Source: Entrophospora sp. SA101 (lineage: Eukaryota > Glomeromycota > Glomeromycetes > Entrophosporales > Entrophosporaceae). From it: a stretch of 45,988 nucleotides of DNA. Below, piece by piece: positions 10,599 to 22,446 of the stretch; the first letter of the stretch is position 1; every line of letters starts with the position of its first letter. The stretch covers positions 52,636-98,623 of the forward strand of contig CAUDNR010004289.1 in assembly GCA_958430865.1 (NCBI GenBank), read 5' to 3'. The notes beneath the pieces are model-generated. The model was not told where the DNA came from. It searched no databases and saw only the letters and a list, made by a program, of their open reading frames with translations. A program made the position numbers and the translations under genes.

Positions 10599-12380
10599 AT
10601 TTTTGATTTATTGATTTGTTTTATCGATTAGGCCGTTTTTTATTAAAAAATAATTATTATTGTCCAAAAAAGGTCATCAAAACTAATACTAATAATGTCA
10701 ACTATAAATGTCAGTCCGAAATTTAAGAAGGATCTTTCTAATTTAAGTAATCAAATTCTTTTGTTGGAAAGATTTTCCGTATTACAGAAATTTCAAGCCA
10801 GCCTTTTTACACTTGAAAAAAACGCATCCTGAAATTTTACAATTTTACTAATTCATATCAGCCGATTTGGTTTTTTGGGCCTTTTTTCAAACCTTATGTC
10901 TTATTATGTCTTGATGTTAAACACGAGTATTTTTAATGTGTAAACTGGTCAGTAGAATGATAATTAACCCTAAAAAAAATATTTGCTCCGCTAAAAAAAA
11001 CTATTTTACTATTCAACAACCCGTCAAACCAATGGCCCCACCTCAAAACCAATGGGTTTTTGCTAGTATAAAGTATTCATAACGTTATGATCATACCGTG
11101 CTGGATTTTGGGGTTCAAACAAAATCAGCGCATATGTACATATACAATTTTAAATAAACAAATACCCTCCGTATCTAATCAAATTAGACCGTTTGGGCCG
11201 ACAGATCGCCGCCGCCTTTTCTTTCCGTGAGGCTGAAAATAATAAGAAAATTATGGTGAATTTCATCACGAAGACATCCACGACACCTCAAATTTAATAT
11301 TATTTGATAATGTTGATTTTATTATCATTTATTTTTGTTAACATTGTTATTATTATTATGACTATTATCTTATTATTGTTTTTATTATTATTGTTACTTT
11401 TATTTCTTTTCATGTGTTTGTTAATACCAAAACGCATTTCTGCATTTATAACCTTTTAACGACGTGTTTTCGATATTTTTTCTTTGATTAAATCATTCAC
11501 GTTTTCCATGACATTACATAAGATTTTTTATAAAATTCATTGATCATAAAGGTCTTTATTATAATTAATTTTATCAGATCAATGAATGTGAGTTGGTTTT
11601 TATCTTGATATATTCTCCGATATGTTTTTCCATCAAACATATTTCCAGGGACTTACGTACGTATCACGGGATTTTTGTAAATGTTTGACGATCTTTTTAT
11701 GTAATGAATCACATACCTACATAGTAATAGTGAAGTTTTTGTCAAAACCAACTCTTTCTTACATCGAGCGTCGACCGTATGCGTATATGCAGAGCATGTA
11801 ATAATGGAAAGGTCAGAGTGGTTGCTGAGTTTAAAATAGTGGCACGTAGGTGACAACCATTAATAAATTTTTTATTATTCTTTATCACCATCTGTTTTCT
11901 TCTAAAAACAATTTTAATGATTCAAAAAATTTTTTTTTTCAAAAGATAAAGAAAAAGAATACGGAAAAGGGAAATCAATGGTTCTTTTTATGGATATTCT
12001 AGCCAGACACTTACAATAAAGAGAATAAAGTAAATTATACTCTTTCCGATCGATAAGATTGTTTGTTTGTTTTGGTATTAATCATATTTCCGCTTACGAG
12101 AATGAAGTCAAAGTAGAAATTAAAAAAACTAAAAAAAGCGATTAAAAGAATTAGAAGAAAGATCTCATGATGCAAATAGCTTGTGTTCTTTTTTTGGCTC
12201 ATTCATTCATTTTTATATTTATTTTATTTTATTTCCTTGCTGTTTTCATCATTACATTTATAATTAGGAAACAAAAGATTATATTGTTTCTAAATTAATA
12301 ATTGAAAAATACAAACGCACGCTTTTTTTGGGAAGAAGGAAAGGAATTTTTTATGACAAGATCTCCAAAGAGAATTCTGG
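10599..12380. other. Intergenic region upstream of SDR, unit 1
   Basis: About 1.8 kb without a supported gene. It contains the SDR promoter next to 10599 and a cluster at 11030-11220. The cluster has two CCAAT boxes, a TATAAAG, a 12-bp palindrome CATAACGTTATG (11078-11089), a hairpin with stem GCTG(G)ATTTTG/CAAAATCAGC, a TCTAAT-CAA-ATTAGA dyad, and a locally GC-rich GCCGCCGCC patch. The minus-strand frames at 11653-11856 and 12290-12493 show no domain or splice logic. Confidence 0.5.
11030..11220. promoter_or_regulatory. Promoter-like cluster with palindromes, unit 1
   Basis: In order: CCAATGG, CCAATGGG, CTAGTATAAAG, CATAACGTTATG, a stem-loop around GGGTTCAAA, the dyad TCTAATCAAATTAGA and the GC-rich patch GGCCGACAGATCGCCGCCGCC. 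The density of symmetric elements is unlike the surrounding AT-rich DNA. No coding region starts downstream. It may be a relic of a transposable element or the promoter of a non-coding RNA. Confidence 0.35.
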
Positions 12381-12830
12381 ATGATGTTTGTTATCAATGA
12401 AAATATAACGATTTTGCCAACAATCGTTGAAAACCTGGAGATAGGCGACCAGAATTCTTTTGATGATGGTTTATTGGATAAATACATGTACAAATTTCAA
12501 AACGAGATGCTTGAAAAATACACGCGTATCATTCATTTTGGTTTTTCTTGCAACATCATTTAATTTTTTATATATATATACCAGCACAAAGTGAATTCTC
12601 AAGCTACTTAAATTTTGAAAAAGTGACCAAGTTTATATATTGGATCCAAGCATCTACAATACAAGGCATCTCACAATTTGTTCCTGGTATGTCAAAGACA
12701 TTTACATTTATTATTAAATTATAGTTTGTAAGCATAATAATTTCACTTTATTAAAATATCAGGAAAAGATTCACTAGAGCCAGCTGTGATATTGTATTTA
12801 TGTCTTGAAGGCCAGAAAACATTTAATTGA
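12381..12830 (+). CDS. Putative small three-exon gene, unknown function, unit 1
   Basis: Three exons, 12381-12525, 12585-12686 and 12763-12830, join in consistent phase through donors GTATCA and GTATGT and acceptors CCAG and TCAG. They give 104 residues that start MMFVINENITILP and end CLEGQKTFN. The middle reads FEKVTKFIYWIQASTIQG then ISQFVPGKDSLEPA, which looks like globular protein and not simple sequence. No family recognised. An in-frame stop lies 27 bases upstream of the ATG. Unspliced, the first frame would give only 60 residues. The call rests only on splice-phase agreement, and the fragment could be the remnant of a larger gene. Confidence 0.4.
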
Positions 12831-13032
12831 TTTGGCTGTAAAATCTTTCGTGTTTTTATTAGCTCTAGTGATGGGCGTAAAGCCCTTTCCCGATCAGTTT
12901 CAAGTTATTAACTTAAAAAACTTATTCAAAAAGTGATACAGTATTTTGTAAATGTTTTAATTATCACTCAAAAGCAATCATTTTTTAGCCTTTATATACA
13001 AAGTATTAATGTCAATTTCATTAATCTCTAAA

Positions 13033-13180
13033 TTAATCGCTTTCAATCCTATTTTCTCCCACTTCATCTTGCGAAACTTCGTTTTCTTCAAATTCTGGTT
13101 TTATATTAGTATAAATTGGTACAGTTATACCTCTTTTTCATATGTTTTTCAAATTTTGTGGGATGGGATGTAACTGAGTA
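13033..13180 (-). pseudogene. Frameshifted C-terminal coding fragment, unit 1
   Basis: Read on the minus strand, one frame gives TKFEKHMKK. It continues one base out of frame as RGITVPIYTNIKPEFEENE, then VSQDEVGENRIESD and a stop at 13033-13035. The acidic, coding-like tail and the single shift suggest the end of a decayed gene. Family unknown. Confidence 0.35.
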
Positions 13181-13912
13181 TATAGAATATTATATAGAAT
13201 AAGGACATTTTTAACTGTTCAGATGTGGAATAAAAATGAGGACGAGGCTAAGAGGGGATATATATGGCGGGGATATAAAAGAGGTATGACTGACTAGAGT
13301 TTGAGTTAAATTGTTTGATGATTTTGTATATAGTAATTAGATGCCATTTGATTTTTGCAATTTTGAAGCAAAGCTGTACTTGATGTAAATTGTATGTAGG
13401 TGAACATAAAGTCTTTAAAATGGTCAATTCTTCAAAACAGATAATATAATGCCTTTTCAAAAGATCACGAAAAAAAAATTTTTGCAACAATATGAGAAGG
13501 CCCAAGTCAGTTCTGAAGTATGCCACTAGAAATGTTCTTTTTCACGTCTCAAAAAGTTCGTCAGAGAGAATTTAAGTCACAATTGGATGGACGTACCTTA
13601 TTTAATAGTAGTAGTATCAAAAAACCTATTTTCAAAAAAAAAAAAATATAAGAAATCTTCAAGAATTGCTTGAAAAATGATTCCGCACTAACACCTACTA
13701 ACAATACAATCGTTGTTATAAAGATAGCAATTCCACTGTCGCTAACTCCAATGCCAATCCTTCCAAATAATAAAAGAGCTTTTGTGGAAAATACCACAAA
13801 CAATGTTCAAAACAATGATGAGTAATGAATTAAAACATTATCGATAATTCTCTCACTACTCGAAATAATTCTTCAAGTAAAAAAAATTTTATTCAGAGAA
13901 TCCTAACAATGA

Positions 13913-14026
13913 TTCTTAATTAATACCACTTCTACTAGCATTGACCCATTAGAAAACGACATTTCAGATAATGATGATGACTTGGAAAAAATAAAGAAAG
14001 TGGGCGTAATAGATTATAATTTATAA
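13913..14026 (+). pseudogene. Acidic C-terminal coding fragment, unit 1
   Basis: A short frame reads TTSTSIDPLENDISDNDDD then LEKIKKVGVIDYNL and stops at 14024-14026. Related-looking broken pieces lie upstream (RPKSVLKYATRNVLF near 13500; PNNKRAFVENTTNNVQNNDE near 13765-13823). Together they look like one gene that has lost its frame. Family not recognised. Confidence 0.3.
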
Positions 14027-14380
14027 TCAAATTTTTTAAATATGAAGATTTAAATTTTTATTAGTATTAGAGATTCTTTTTTCCAAGTTAAATGTTATTA
14101 AATCACAATATATTTGAAATTAAGTCTGAAACCAAGCATACAAATGAAGCATCAAAAGGATAGAATTCTTCAAAATAAGGACATTGGTTTATTAAAAAGT
14201 ACAAAAAATAATAATAATAGTAATAGAACATATTAATATTAAAATGGGGATAATCAAATAATTACGGACGGACCTTATTCCAGAGCCCTCGTTAGATTTG
14301 GCATTGTCACGTGTTACGGTTGAGAGTATTATTGTTATATACAACTATTATTATCACTATTTCAACGGCATAGGGCTTCT

Positions 14381-14553
14381 ATTCGAATAAAAAAAAAAGT
14401 AATTCGAATAAATATAAAACGAATAATTCGAATAGGGAAATTAATATTAATATTAATTCGAATAATAATAAGAAAATTAATTCGAATAAGAAAATTAATT
14501 CGAACAAGGAAATTTTGAATAAAGCAAATAATTTGAAAAAATTAATTCGAATA
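14381..14553. repeat. TTCGAA-rich irregular repeat, unit 1
   Basis: Seven TTCGAA hexamers, mostly as AATTCGAATAA, occur within about 170 bases separated by A/T-rich spacers of variable length. Each copy is itself a palindrome. It lies 74 bases before the contig end, so a longer array may have been collapsed. Confidence 0.8.
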
Positions 14554-14627
14554 AAACAAATAATTAAGGTCCAGTTTAAATTCAAGCTCACTGGAAAGAT
14601 TGCTATTTATTAAAAGAAACATGAATC

Positions 14628-14637
14628 NNNNNNNNNN
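14628..14637. other. Assembly gap (10 N)
   Basis: Ten consecutive N between units 1 and 2. The round size suggests a scaffolding placeholder of unknown true length. A reading frame that spans it on the minus strand is an artefact. Confidence 0.99.
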
Positions 14638-15492
14638 CCAATAAAAAATCCTTACATATAGTTTTTTATAAGTGTGCTCAACTATGTTTGTGTTTATACT
14701 GATGTGTAACACCCAATGTTGTACAGTGAAATCTTGATTTAATGGATATTTAACTAGGGCAAGTTTAGAAACTATCTGCAAAAAATTGAATATTCTGCAG
14801 ATAGTTTCTAAATTTGTACTCCATTAAAGATTCATCGTGTATTATATAGTACCATGAAATTGATCAAGAAAATGGCACACTCTTTTGGATGCTAAAATAG
14901 AAATTTTAGAATATCTCAATTCAAATTCAGAGTCACTCATTTGAATCTGATTCGAATTTCTAATTATTCTATGTTACAAATAATGATTGGTTTGAACAAA
15001 ATCTTTATTACACATATATTCAAGTCATTTTTACCATAAAGAAACTTTTGCTTAACATGCAAATCGAGCTTTCCATTGTCAACATCCCATATTTGCAAAA
15101 ACTTTGTATATCAATCTATTCATGTGTTTATAGAGACAATGGTCATGATTGATTATTTACTTGTTTGGAGCCAGAGTCTCTATAGGAGGAACAAACTCAT
15201 GGAAAATATTTCCATCCTCTATATAAGAACATTTTTACCAACAGGGCTCTTCTCTTATATGGAGGTATGACTGGAGATCTAAAATCACACATTTACAATA
15301 ATTATAGAATATTTTCAGCTAATTCCAAATTCAAATTTTAATATATTTTCTCAAGGTAATATTATTATTAAAAGTAAATAAATAAATAATCGTTTCTAAA
15401 AAAATTATATTTATATTACATTATATTATGTATATATAATTAATTAATTCATCCATTCGTACATTATTATATCCATACATCCAAATTAATTT
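14638..15492. other. Flank 3' of the Cia1 gene, unit 2
   Basis: Aligns with unit 1 from about position 193 onward with scattered SNPs and indels. The first ~90 bases are different from unit 1. It contains the inverted repeat and the same short WD40-like minus-strand remnant (near 15045-15105). The plus-strand frame differs in length from unit 1, which argues against a real gene. Confidence 0.5.
14764..14812. repeat. Inverted repeat with 17-bp perfect arms, unit 2
   Basis: Same arms as in unit 1 (14764-14780 and 14796-14812). The loop is two bases shorter. Both arms are unchanged while the loop and flanks vary, as expected if the stem matters or is recent. Confidence 0.85.
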
Positions 15493-17072
15493 TCATTCTT
15501 CAATAAATTTCCAGATTTTAATAACTCCATCATCACCAGCAGAAGCCAACAAATTACCAAATCTTTCACTAGGAGACCATTGTACACAGTTAATATCTGC
15601 AATACCATGAGCATTATCAATACTACATGCCATTTTAAAATTAATAAAATCATCATTGCCATTATTATTCATATTATTATTTAAATCTAAATCCTTTTCA
15701 AATATACGAATTTTATTATCTCCACCTCCTGTAGCAACCCTATCATTAATCTTTGACCAACTGACTGAATAAATACATCTTTGATGATATCCACTTAATG
15801 TACAAACATTTTCCCATTTTATATCATTTGTACTGTTTGGATTAATAACTGGATTATTGTTGTTGTTTGATTCGTTTGATTTTTTGTGTGTCTTCCAAAA
15901 TTTCACTGTTTTATCATCTGACACTGACACTAAAATTGATTTTATTTTATATAAGTAATGATTATAAATAATTGTTATAGATATAATATAATATAATGAT
16001 ATGTCACACTTGAATTTTTTTATTGATTTACCTAAAAAGTCACCAGACTTATCAAAATCAAGACCCCAAACTGTACTTTCATGACCTTTTAATGTGTCAG
16101 CACAACACCAATCATCATCATCCTCTTTCCATATTTTAATTGTATCATCATAACTTGCTGATGCCAATAACTTTTAACAACAAAGATTTATTAATTGATA
16201 AAAACATAAAGTAATAATAATAGTAACAGTGATAATTACTTCTTGTGTAGGATGCCATACAACCATTTTAACATCTTGCGTATGTTCTTGTAAAACGCTT
16301 AAACACTCAAAATCATTATCAGAAGCTAAAAATATATTTGTACATAAATCAATTAATAACTTTTTTATAAAAAAAATAAAAAATAAAAAACTCATTTATT
16401 ACCTACCTTCCCATATCCAAACGCTCTTATCACGACCACAAGTAGCAATTAATGTTCCTGTTAAAGACCATGCAACTGATTTAGTTTCATTTTCATGACC
16501 TTCTAAAGTTGCAACATTCTCAAACTCTATTATTAAATCAATCAATCATTTATAATTAGTAAGAGTTGTTATTATTATTACACACTTTATCTATCTACAT
16601 GCTTTCACATATTCATTTTCTCTTGGTATCAATTTCTCTCAAACACTCATATATCCACATTCTTACCTCCAGTTTCTTCATCTTTTTCCCAAATAGTAGT
16701 TTTAGAATCAAAACTAGCAGCTGCTAATTGTTTACCATTAGGACTCCAACTAACGCTTCTTATTGTCCTATTATGAACACCTTCCAACACATTAACACAT
16801 GTCCAATGTGATAAATCATCATCATTATTTTTTTCTCCGTGTTGTTTTTGTAATGCCCATAATCTGATAGTTTTATCACTGCTACATGATGCCAGTATAT
16901 TTCCTGTATGTGACCACGCAATTGACCAAATTCTATCAGAATGTCCTAATATATTATATTTATATACTTTGTATTATTATTATTTTATATATATATATAT
17001 ATATAAAATAAGATTTTCATTAATTCCTCTTTAACCTTGAAGTTCTGCAACTTGTACTAATCGTGAAAGCAT
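15493..17072 (-). CDS. CIA1: Cia1/CIAO1-like WD40 protein, unit 2 (variant allele)
   Basis: Exons 17036-17072, 16667-16945, 16407-16526, 16240-16325, 16032-16170 and 15493-15929 give 365 residues. The variant has several amino-acid changes relative to units 1 and 3: P3S, a three-base in-frame loss in exon 2 near LLLHWTC, SLAG to SLTG in exon 3, and IKWKNIC to IKWENVC in exon 6. All blades are intact, so it should be functional. A one-base insertion lies in the intron before exon 5. The AT microsatellite in intron 1 is shorter than in unit 1. Confidence 0.9.
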
Positions 17073-18910
17073 TTTTTATATTATCATTTCAAAAAAACAA
17101 TTTGTGGAAAAAACAATGAAATGATCATCACAGTATATTATGGAGGGAGATGTTCATGCATATTATGACATACTAATGCATTGATAGTGATTGAATGTAG
17201 GCCGTAGATTATTTTTTCTAAAAAGGCTTTAGTATTAGAGAAATTTTTAGTAAAAAGGCGATTAAAAAAAAATTTTTTTAAATTATCAATATATTGCAAC
17301 AAAACCAGACGAAGTGAGCACTATGTCACAAAGAAATTTCAGGGTTCAAAATGAATGATATTTGTTAATAAATAATGTGATTGTGATCTTATAATACTTT
17401 TTTAATAGATCAATAAACTCATGCTGCGGTTACTCTTAACCTCGACTTAGTTAGTGTCTAATTCGTTTCACACTGGCTTACATTTGACTTTTTCTTGAAT
17501 TGGATAATCTCTCCTGTTTAGTTAATTCAGGTTTTCGACTTTTTATTATAACTTGGATTCTGAATATATAAATAATTTAAGGCGGATAACGTTGTACAAA
17601 CCCCTTGTTGAAGAACATGGATAATTTTGGAGAGATGTTATTTATTAATACTAAAGTAATATCTTCTTGATATTATTGGCATAAAGAATGTCTTCTGCAT
17701 TATGTAGGTGATTATGTTCACCTCCATAGTAAACATTATAATAATAAACAATTTAAACAATTGAATGGTATCAAATGATTGGTATATATTAGTATATATT
17801 GGTTTTGCGTGGTTCTTGTGATATTAATGATTATAAAATAAAAACAACCTAATTAATGACCCTTGGACAATTCGGAAACACCAAAAACAATTTAATTCGC
17901 AACAGATATGAAAATAGCTTTAGGGCTCACGTATTTAAACCGTTACAGTTATTATTACACCTCGATGATATGATAATGCAATTGAATTTCAGGGGTGGCT
18001 CCGAAGTTTATTGAAATCGCATTGTTGCATATTCTTGAAAGGAAAATCTAATACCTAAGCCATTCATTACGTTAGATTTAATATTACTCATCTTATTTTT
18101 AGAAATGATTTTAAGGAACTCTACAACTTGCAATTGTACACAACAATTGGTAATCTATCTTATTTTTATAAATAGCCTTCTTGGGGAGACTACTTCAATC
18201 TTTTCAGCATTGCTAAGAAAGTTTTGAGGGAATTTCCATTCCCAGAATAAGCTCCAGTAGAACCCTGAAGAACACGGGCACGCGAAGAAGATTGTTTGTA
18301 AAAGATTCTCATTCATTCTTTCCCTTTTTCTCATGTTGGTCCCTTAAAGTTTCATTAATCTAAATTTAAGAATAATAAATAACATCAAATGTATTGTATA
18401 ATCATTGCGAATGTTATAATGGATGATCACAGTTATATGGAATAAAGGTATTCGCATCCAAGGGATTGAATAATAACAATAATTATAAATCATGACTCAT
18501 AATTATTTATATCGTTTAAAAAGTATATTAAATTGATTATGTTGCTGATAGATTTTACCTGAAAATGGTCGAGTTGGTGGTGAATACACTAAACAAAAAA
18601 AGAAGGATTAGTTGCTTTTGAATGTGTTTGTTGTAGTGTTTAGTTTATTCAAACGACATTACTTTTATTATTATTATTATTGTGATGTTAAACAATTTAA
18701 TCCCTGAAATGTGTGTAATATTAATATTTAATATTGATTTTGTTGCATATTTTACGCTACCAACTGTTTCATTTATGCATTTTTTGAAGTATTTTCATAT
18801 GAAAATTCGAACTTTTTTAATATAAATAAAAAAATTCATTTCCCCATTTTTTTCAATTATTACCATCTATCATTTTTAAAAAAAAAAACTTTTTTTCAGA
18901 AACGTAAAAA
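17073..18910. promoter_or_regulatory. Divergent region Cia1 / hydrolase with 1.2-kb segment, unit 2
   Basis: 1.84 kb between outward-facing genes. The stretch at 17541-18774 is absent from unit 1. On the minus strand it contains exon-like fragments: VYSPPTRPFS flanked by a TTTGTTTAG acceptor and a GTAAAATC donor near 18560-18590, and SSSRARVLQGSTGAYSGNGN near 18225-18295. No complete gene could be assembled. No terminal repeats or target duplication were evident at its edges. Confidence 0.5.
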
Positions 18911-20449
18911 ATGAAAAAATTCTTTGTTGTATTTCATTGTTTAATTTTATTATGTAAGTATCTTTAATAACAATATTCATCGTGCCGTGTATTATTTTTA
19001 TATATTAATTAATTATAATATAAATATAACAAACAGATGTACGACTTCCTCTTGATTTTTTCAAATATGTAACAACATTTTTCAGTCGTGAAAATAAACC
19101 AACACTTTATCAAAGATACATTTCCACAATCATAAGCACAATTCTTGAAACTTTACCGTTATGGATGGTTAGAGGTCTGGTTTATTCATTCGGATTTATC
19201 AATAATCATATCCTCAATGGGTTATGGCTGGGAGGTTCTAAACGTAGTTATTGGTGTCGTAAATTAAAGATTAAAGATGCTAATTGGAGAGGTTATTTTA
19301 TTGCTGAAAATGCTGAAAAATTGGATGTTGGTCAAGATGCTGATGTGGTAATTTTATACGCACATGGTAAATACTTGCACGTGATGTGATCATCTTGTGG
19401 CGTAAATATATTAATATATTTATTTTTGATTTCGAAAATAATAGGTGGCGGATTTGTTACGGGAGGAGCATTACTTCATTTTACAACATTTATCGATTGG
19501 ATTCAAACATGGAAATCAACTTATGGAACTACAACCCAGATATTATCGGTTGAATACGGTTGATAATCAATTACTATTCATATATAAAAAATAAAATTAA
19601 TCAATCAATTAGTTATTCCCTATTCCTTACACTTTTATTTCTTCTTTATTTCTTTATTTCTTTCTAATATTATTAAAGGGCTGGCACCTAAAAATCCATT
19701 CCCTGGAGCAAGAGATAACATGTTGGAATGTTATGAATGGTTGGTGAATGAACAAGGAATCAATCCTTCAAAAATAGTTTTTGGTTAGTATGATAATTAG
19801 TGATCATAGCTATGATATATATTATATTATATTATGCTAATATTTTATAATTATTAGCCGGTGATGATGTAGGCGGAAATTTAGCAGTGATTTCAGTGCT
19901 TGAACTTATTCAAAATCCTTATGCGTACTCAGTAGATCTACCTTCTTCACTTATTTTATTATCACCTTGTCTTTCGGTAAAGAATCTAACACACTTGTAT
20001 TTAAAGTTAAAATTAATTTATATGAATTAATATAATATATCTAATTACATGTGTCTATATATATATAATATATGTTTTAGGGATTACCAACTTCTAAATC
20101 GTTTAACAAAAATAAAAGTTACGATATAATTAATACGCAATGGTTGGAGAGATCTTTTAATAAATATATGATTGATACAAACCTATCATCACAATGTTCT
20201 TTGATTTCACCAATCTATGAAAAGAAATTAGGTGGTCTACCCAAAATTTGGGCTTGTGCTGGTGAATTTGAAGTTTTTTTGGATGATGTAAAACAATTCA
20301 TTGAGAATGCTAGGTCACAATCTGTCAACACTGAATTTGTAATGGAAAATAATAATTTTCACGGTTACGCTGTTTGCAAACTTTTGGATAGAAACAATGG
20401 TGCAAAAAATACTTGTAGACACATTGGAAGATTTTTATTTACTAATTGA
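18911..20449 (+). CDS. Alpha/beta-hydrolase fold-3 protein with altered nucleophile, unit 2
   Basis: Exons 18911-18953, 19037-19366, 19445-19558, 19679-19783, 19858-19976 and 20081-20449 give 359 residues. HGGG, GDDVGG, GEFEVFLDD and FHGY are the same as in unit 1, so the serine-to-aspartate change is shared. Intron 1 here has the normal donor GTAAGT. Residue changes against unit 1 include MVRSLV to MVRGLV and KSFSK to KSFNK. Confidence 0.83.
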
Positions 20450-21474
20450 TTAATCTATTAAAGAAAGATGAAAAAAGGAAGAGAAAGCAAAAAGAAAAGG
20501 GGGAAGTAGTTTTATTGGTTAGGTTTTTGATCAAGTTTTGGAAATTAAAAAAATCAAATTATTAATATTTTATTTTGGAGAGGAAGTAGTGGTTTTTTGA
20601 ATTTTTAGAATTCATTTTTCATTGTTATTTTTATTTTTTAAAAAGTTAATAGATTTTTACATAGAATCATTTAATCATTCATTCACATTCATTTTAAAAG
20701 TAATAATAATAATAATTAATCTTGGCGGTTTTTTTTTCACTTCATTTTTAGTATTTAAAAATTTAGTTTTAAATAATTCTTTACTTATCATTTATCATTT
20801 ATCATTATTATCATTTACTATATATCATTTATCATTTATCATTTACTATATATCATTTATCATTTATCATTTATCATTTATCATTTATCATTTATCATTT
20901 ATCATCTATCATCTATCAAATTTTTTCATTCATATATTTATCATTTATCATTATTATTGTCATTTATCATCATCATTATTATTATTATGTTTTTAACCCT
21001 CCAAAATAAAATAATGGCATTTTTAATTCAACTTTATTTTGTTATCATTTATAGTTGCTACGTTTGAATAATCAAAATTAGATGAGATCCAAAGAAGCAA
21101 GTATTAATTTGAAAATGATAGATTTAGTGGTTTCTTGGAAATTCTTTTTTTCTAGTTTCAATAATTTTGGATGTTTATTGACAATCTCCGAGACAGAATT
21201 AGAAGCTTCAAAAAAAAATGTTGCCCAATGTAAAATAAAATATAATCTAATATTTAATATTTAAAAAAGAATATAAAAAAAAATTACATAATTACATATA
21301 TGTGTGTGTATGTATGTTTATATATATATATGGTATTATTATTATTTAATTTCCATATTAAAAAAAAAAAATTACAAAGAGAGGAAAAAAGTTTATATAT
21401 TTAAAAAAAAAAAAAACAATTGGCAGTCAATTAATTAATTAATGAGTTACTAATTAAATATTGTTTTATTTATT
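20450..21474. other. Convergent spacer, unit 2
   Basis: As in unit 1. Small differences from unit 1 occur only up to about 20585. The TTTATCA repeat lies at 20784-20918. No gene called. Confidence 0.6.
20784..20918. repeat. TTTATCA heptanucleotide repeat, unit 2
   Basis: Same sequence and copy number as at 5107-5241. Identity of such a mutable repeat across units supports a common assembled source. Confidence 0.9.
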
Positions 21475-22415
21475 TTACACATTTTCTTCTGGTGTGGTTC
21501 TCATAATTGTTTCCACTCTTTTAACTCTAACATAATTTGTAACACTTCTGATTACAATAAACCATCCTAAAGACATTAGAATATAACTACAAAATATTAC
21601 GATTATTATCATGATGATTGTGAATTATTATGATTATTAAGATGTTAATTAATAATTTATTAATTATCATTAATTACCTTAACCATTCATTTTTTGCTAA
21701 ACCATCTTTATCACTATCATCATCACTATAATTATAATATTCAGCATCTTGTAATGATTTACCACGAAGGTAGAAACCATACTGCACCAATGTAATACCT
21801 AAACCAGCCTGAGACCCATTCTATTTTATCAATCAATCGATTAATTGATATTATTAATTAATATTATTAATTAATGTGCATATGTAGATATTGAAATAAA
21901 ACTTACCTTTGCTGCATGACTTGTATGTAAAAGATAAGTTAACAGAAATCCAACAAATTGAAAACTCATTGATACTATTCGTAAATAATATAAAGTTAAT
22001 TATAAAATGGATAATAAATAAACAATAAATAAATATTTACCAAGCATATTCCAAACAAAACTAAAAAAATTTCCTACTGGTAATCCTTCAACAAGAACTT
22101 CATCTCCCATTAATCCTGGTGCAATAATGGTTGTTTCCCAATAAGGTGGTGTTGCATCAGCTGCTGCTGCTTCATATGGCTGAAGTAAGGAAGAAAAAAA
22201 TTATTTAGCTAATTAATTGATAAATAATAATTAATGAATGCGAAATACTAACAGGTGGATTTTCTTCTTCTTTTTCAGCTTCTGTTTCAGGCTTAGCTGA
22301 TAAATTTGAAAATACACCATCAGTGGAATGTGGTGCACCACCACCACCACTATTGTTGTTGTTGTTGGGTTTTCTCTTTATCTTGTTTAATATAGAAAAT
22401 CTGCCAATAATACTA

Positions 22416-22446
<31 letters not shown>

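Larger units (their letters stand above)
1..14627. repeat. Repeat unit 1 (left assembly segment)
   Basis: First of three near-identical segments. It carries the same gene order as units 2 and 3 and stops at the same final base. It differs from unit 2 by SNPs and small indels up to about 4910, then appears identical to the end. It lacks a 1.2-kb segment present upstream of the hydrolase gene in units 2 and 3. Its first ~190 bases do not match the start of unit 2. Confidence 0.95.
12831..14627. other. Region with decayed coding fragments, unit 1
   Basis: About 1.8 kb without an intact gene. It contains a frameshifted minus-strand fragment (13033-13180), several plus-strand fragments between 13440 and 14026 broken by stops and frameshifts, and the TTCGAA tract at 14381-14553. 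Frames at 13248-13526, 13561-13803 and 14379-14591 on the minus strand are not supported. Confidence 0.5.

Noticed and set aside
11806..11875. Possible tRNA, because GGTCAGAGTGGTTGCTGAG resembles a D-arm/A-box
   Set aside because: No matching acceptor stem, anticodon stem or GGTTCGAA T-arm follows.
13561..13803. Minus-strand 80-residue hydrophobic frame (possible membrane protein)
   Set aside because: The opposite strand shows coding-like fragments and the hydrophobicity comes from poly-A/T; no splice or start support.
14379..14591. Minus-strand frame rich in phenylalanine, leucine and glutamate
   Set aside because: It is the translation of the TTCGAA repeat tract.
14542..14781. Minus-strand frame crossing the N gap
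   Set aside because: It contains unknown residues and joins two contigs; an artefact.
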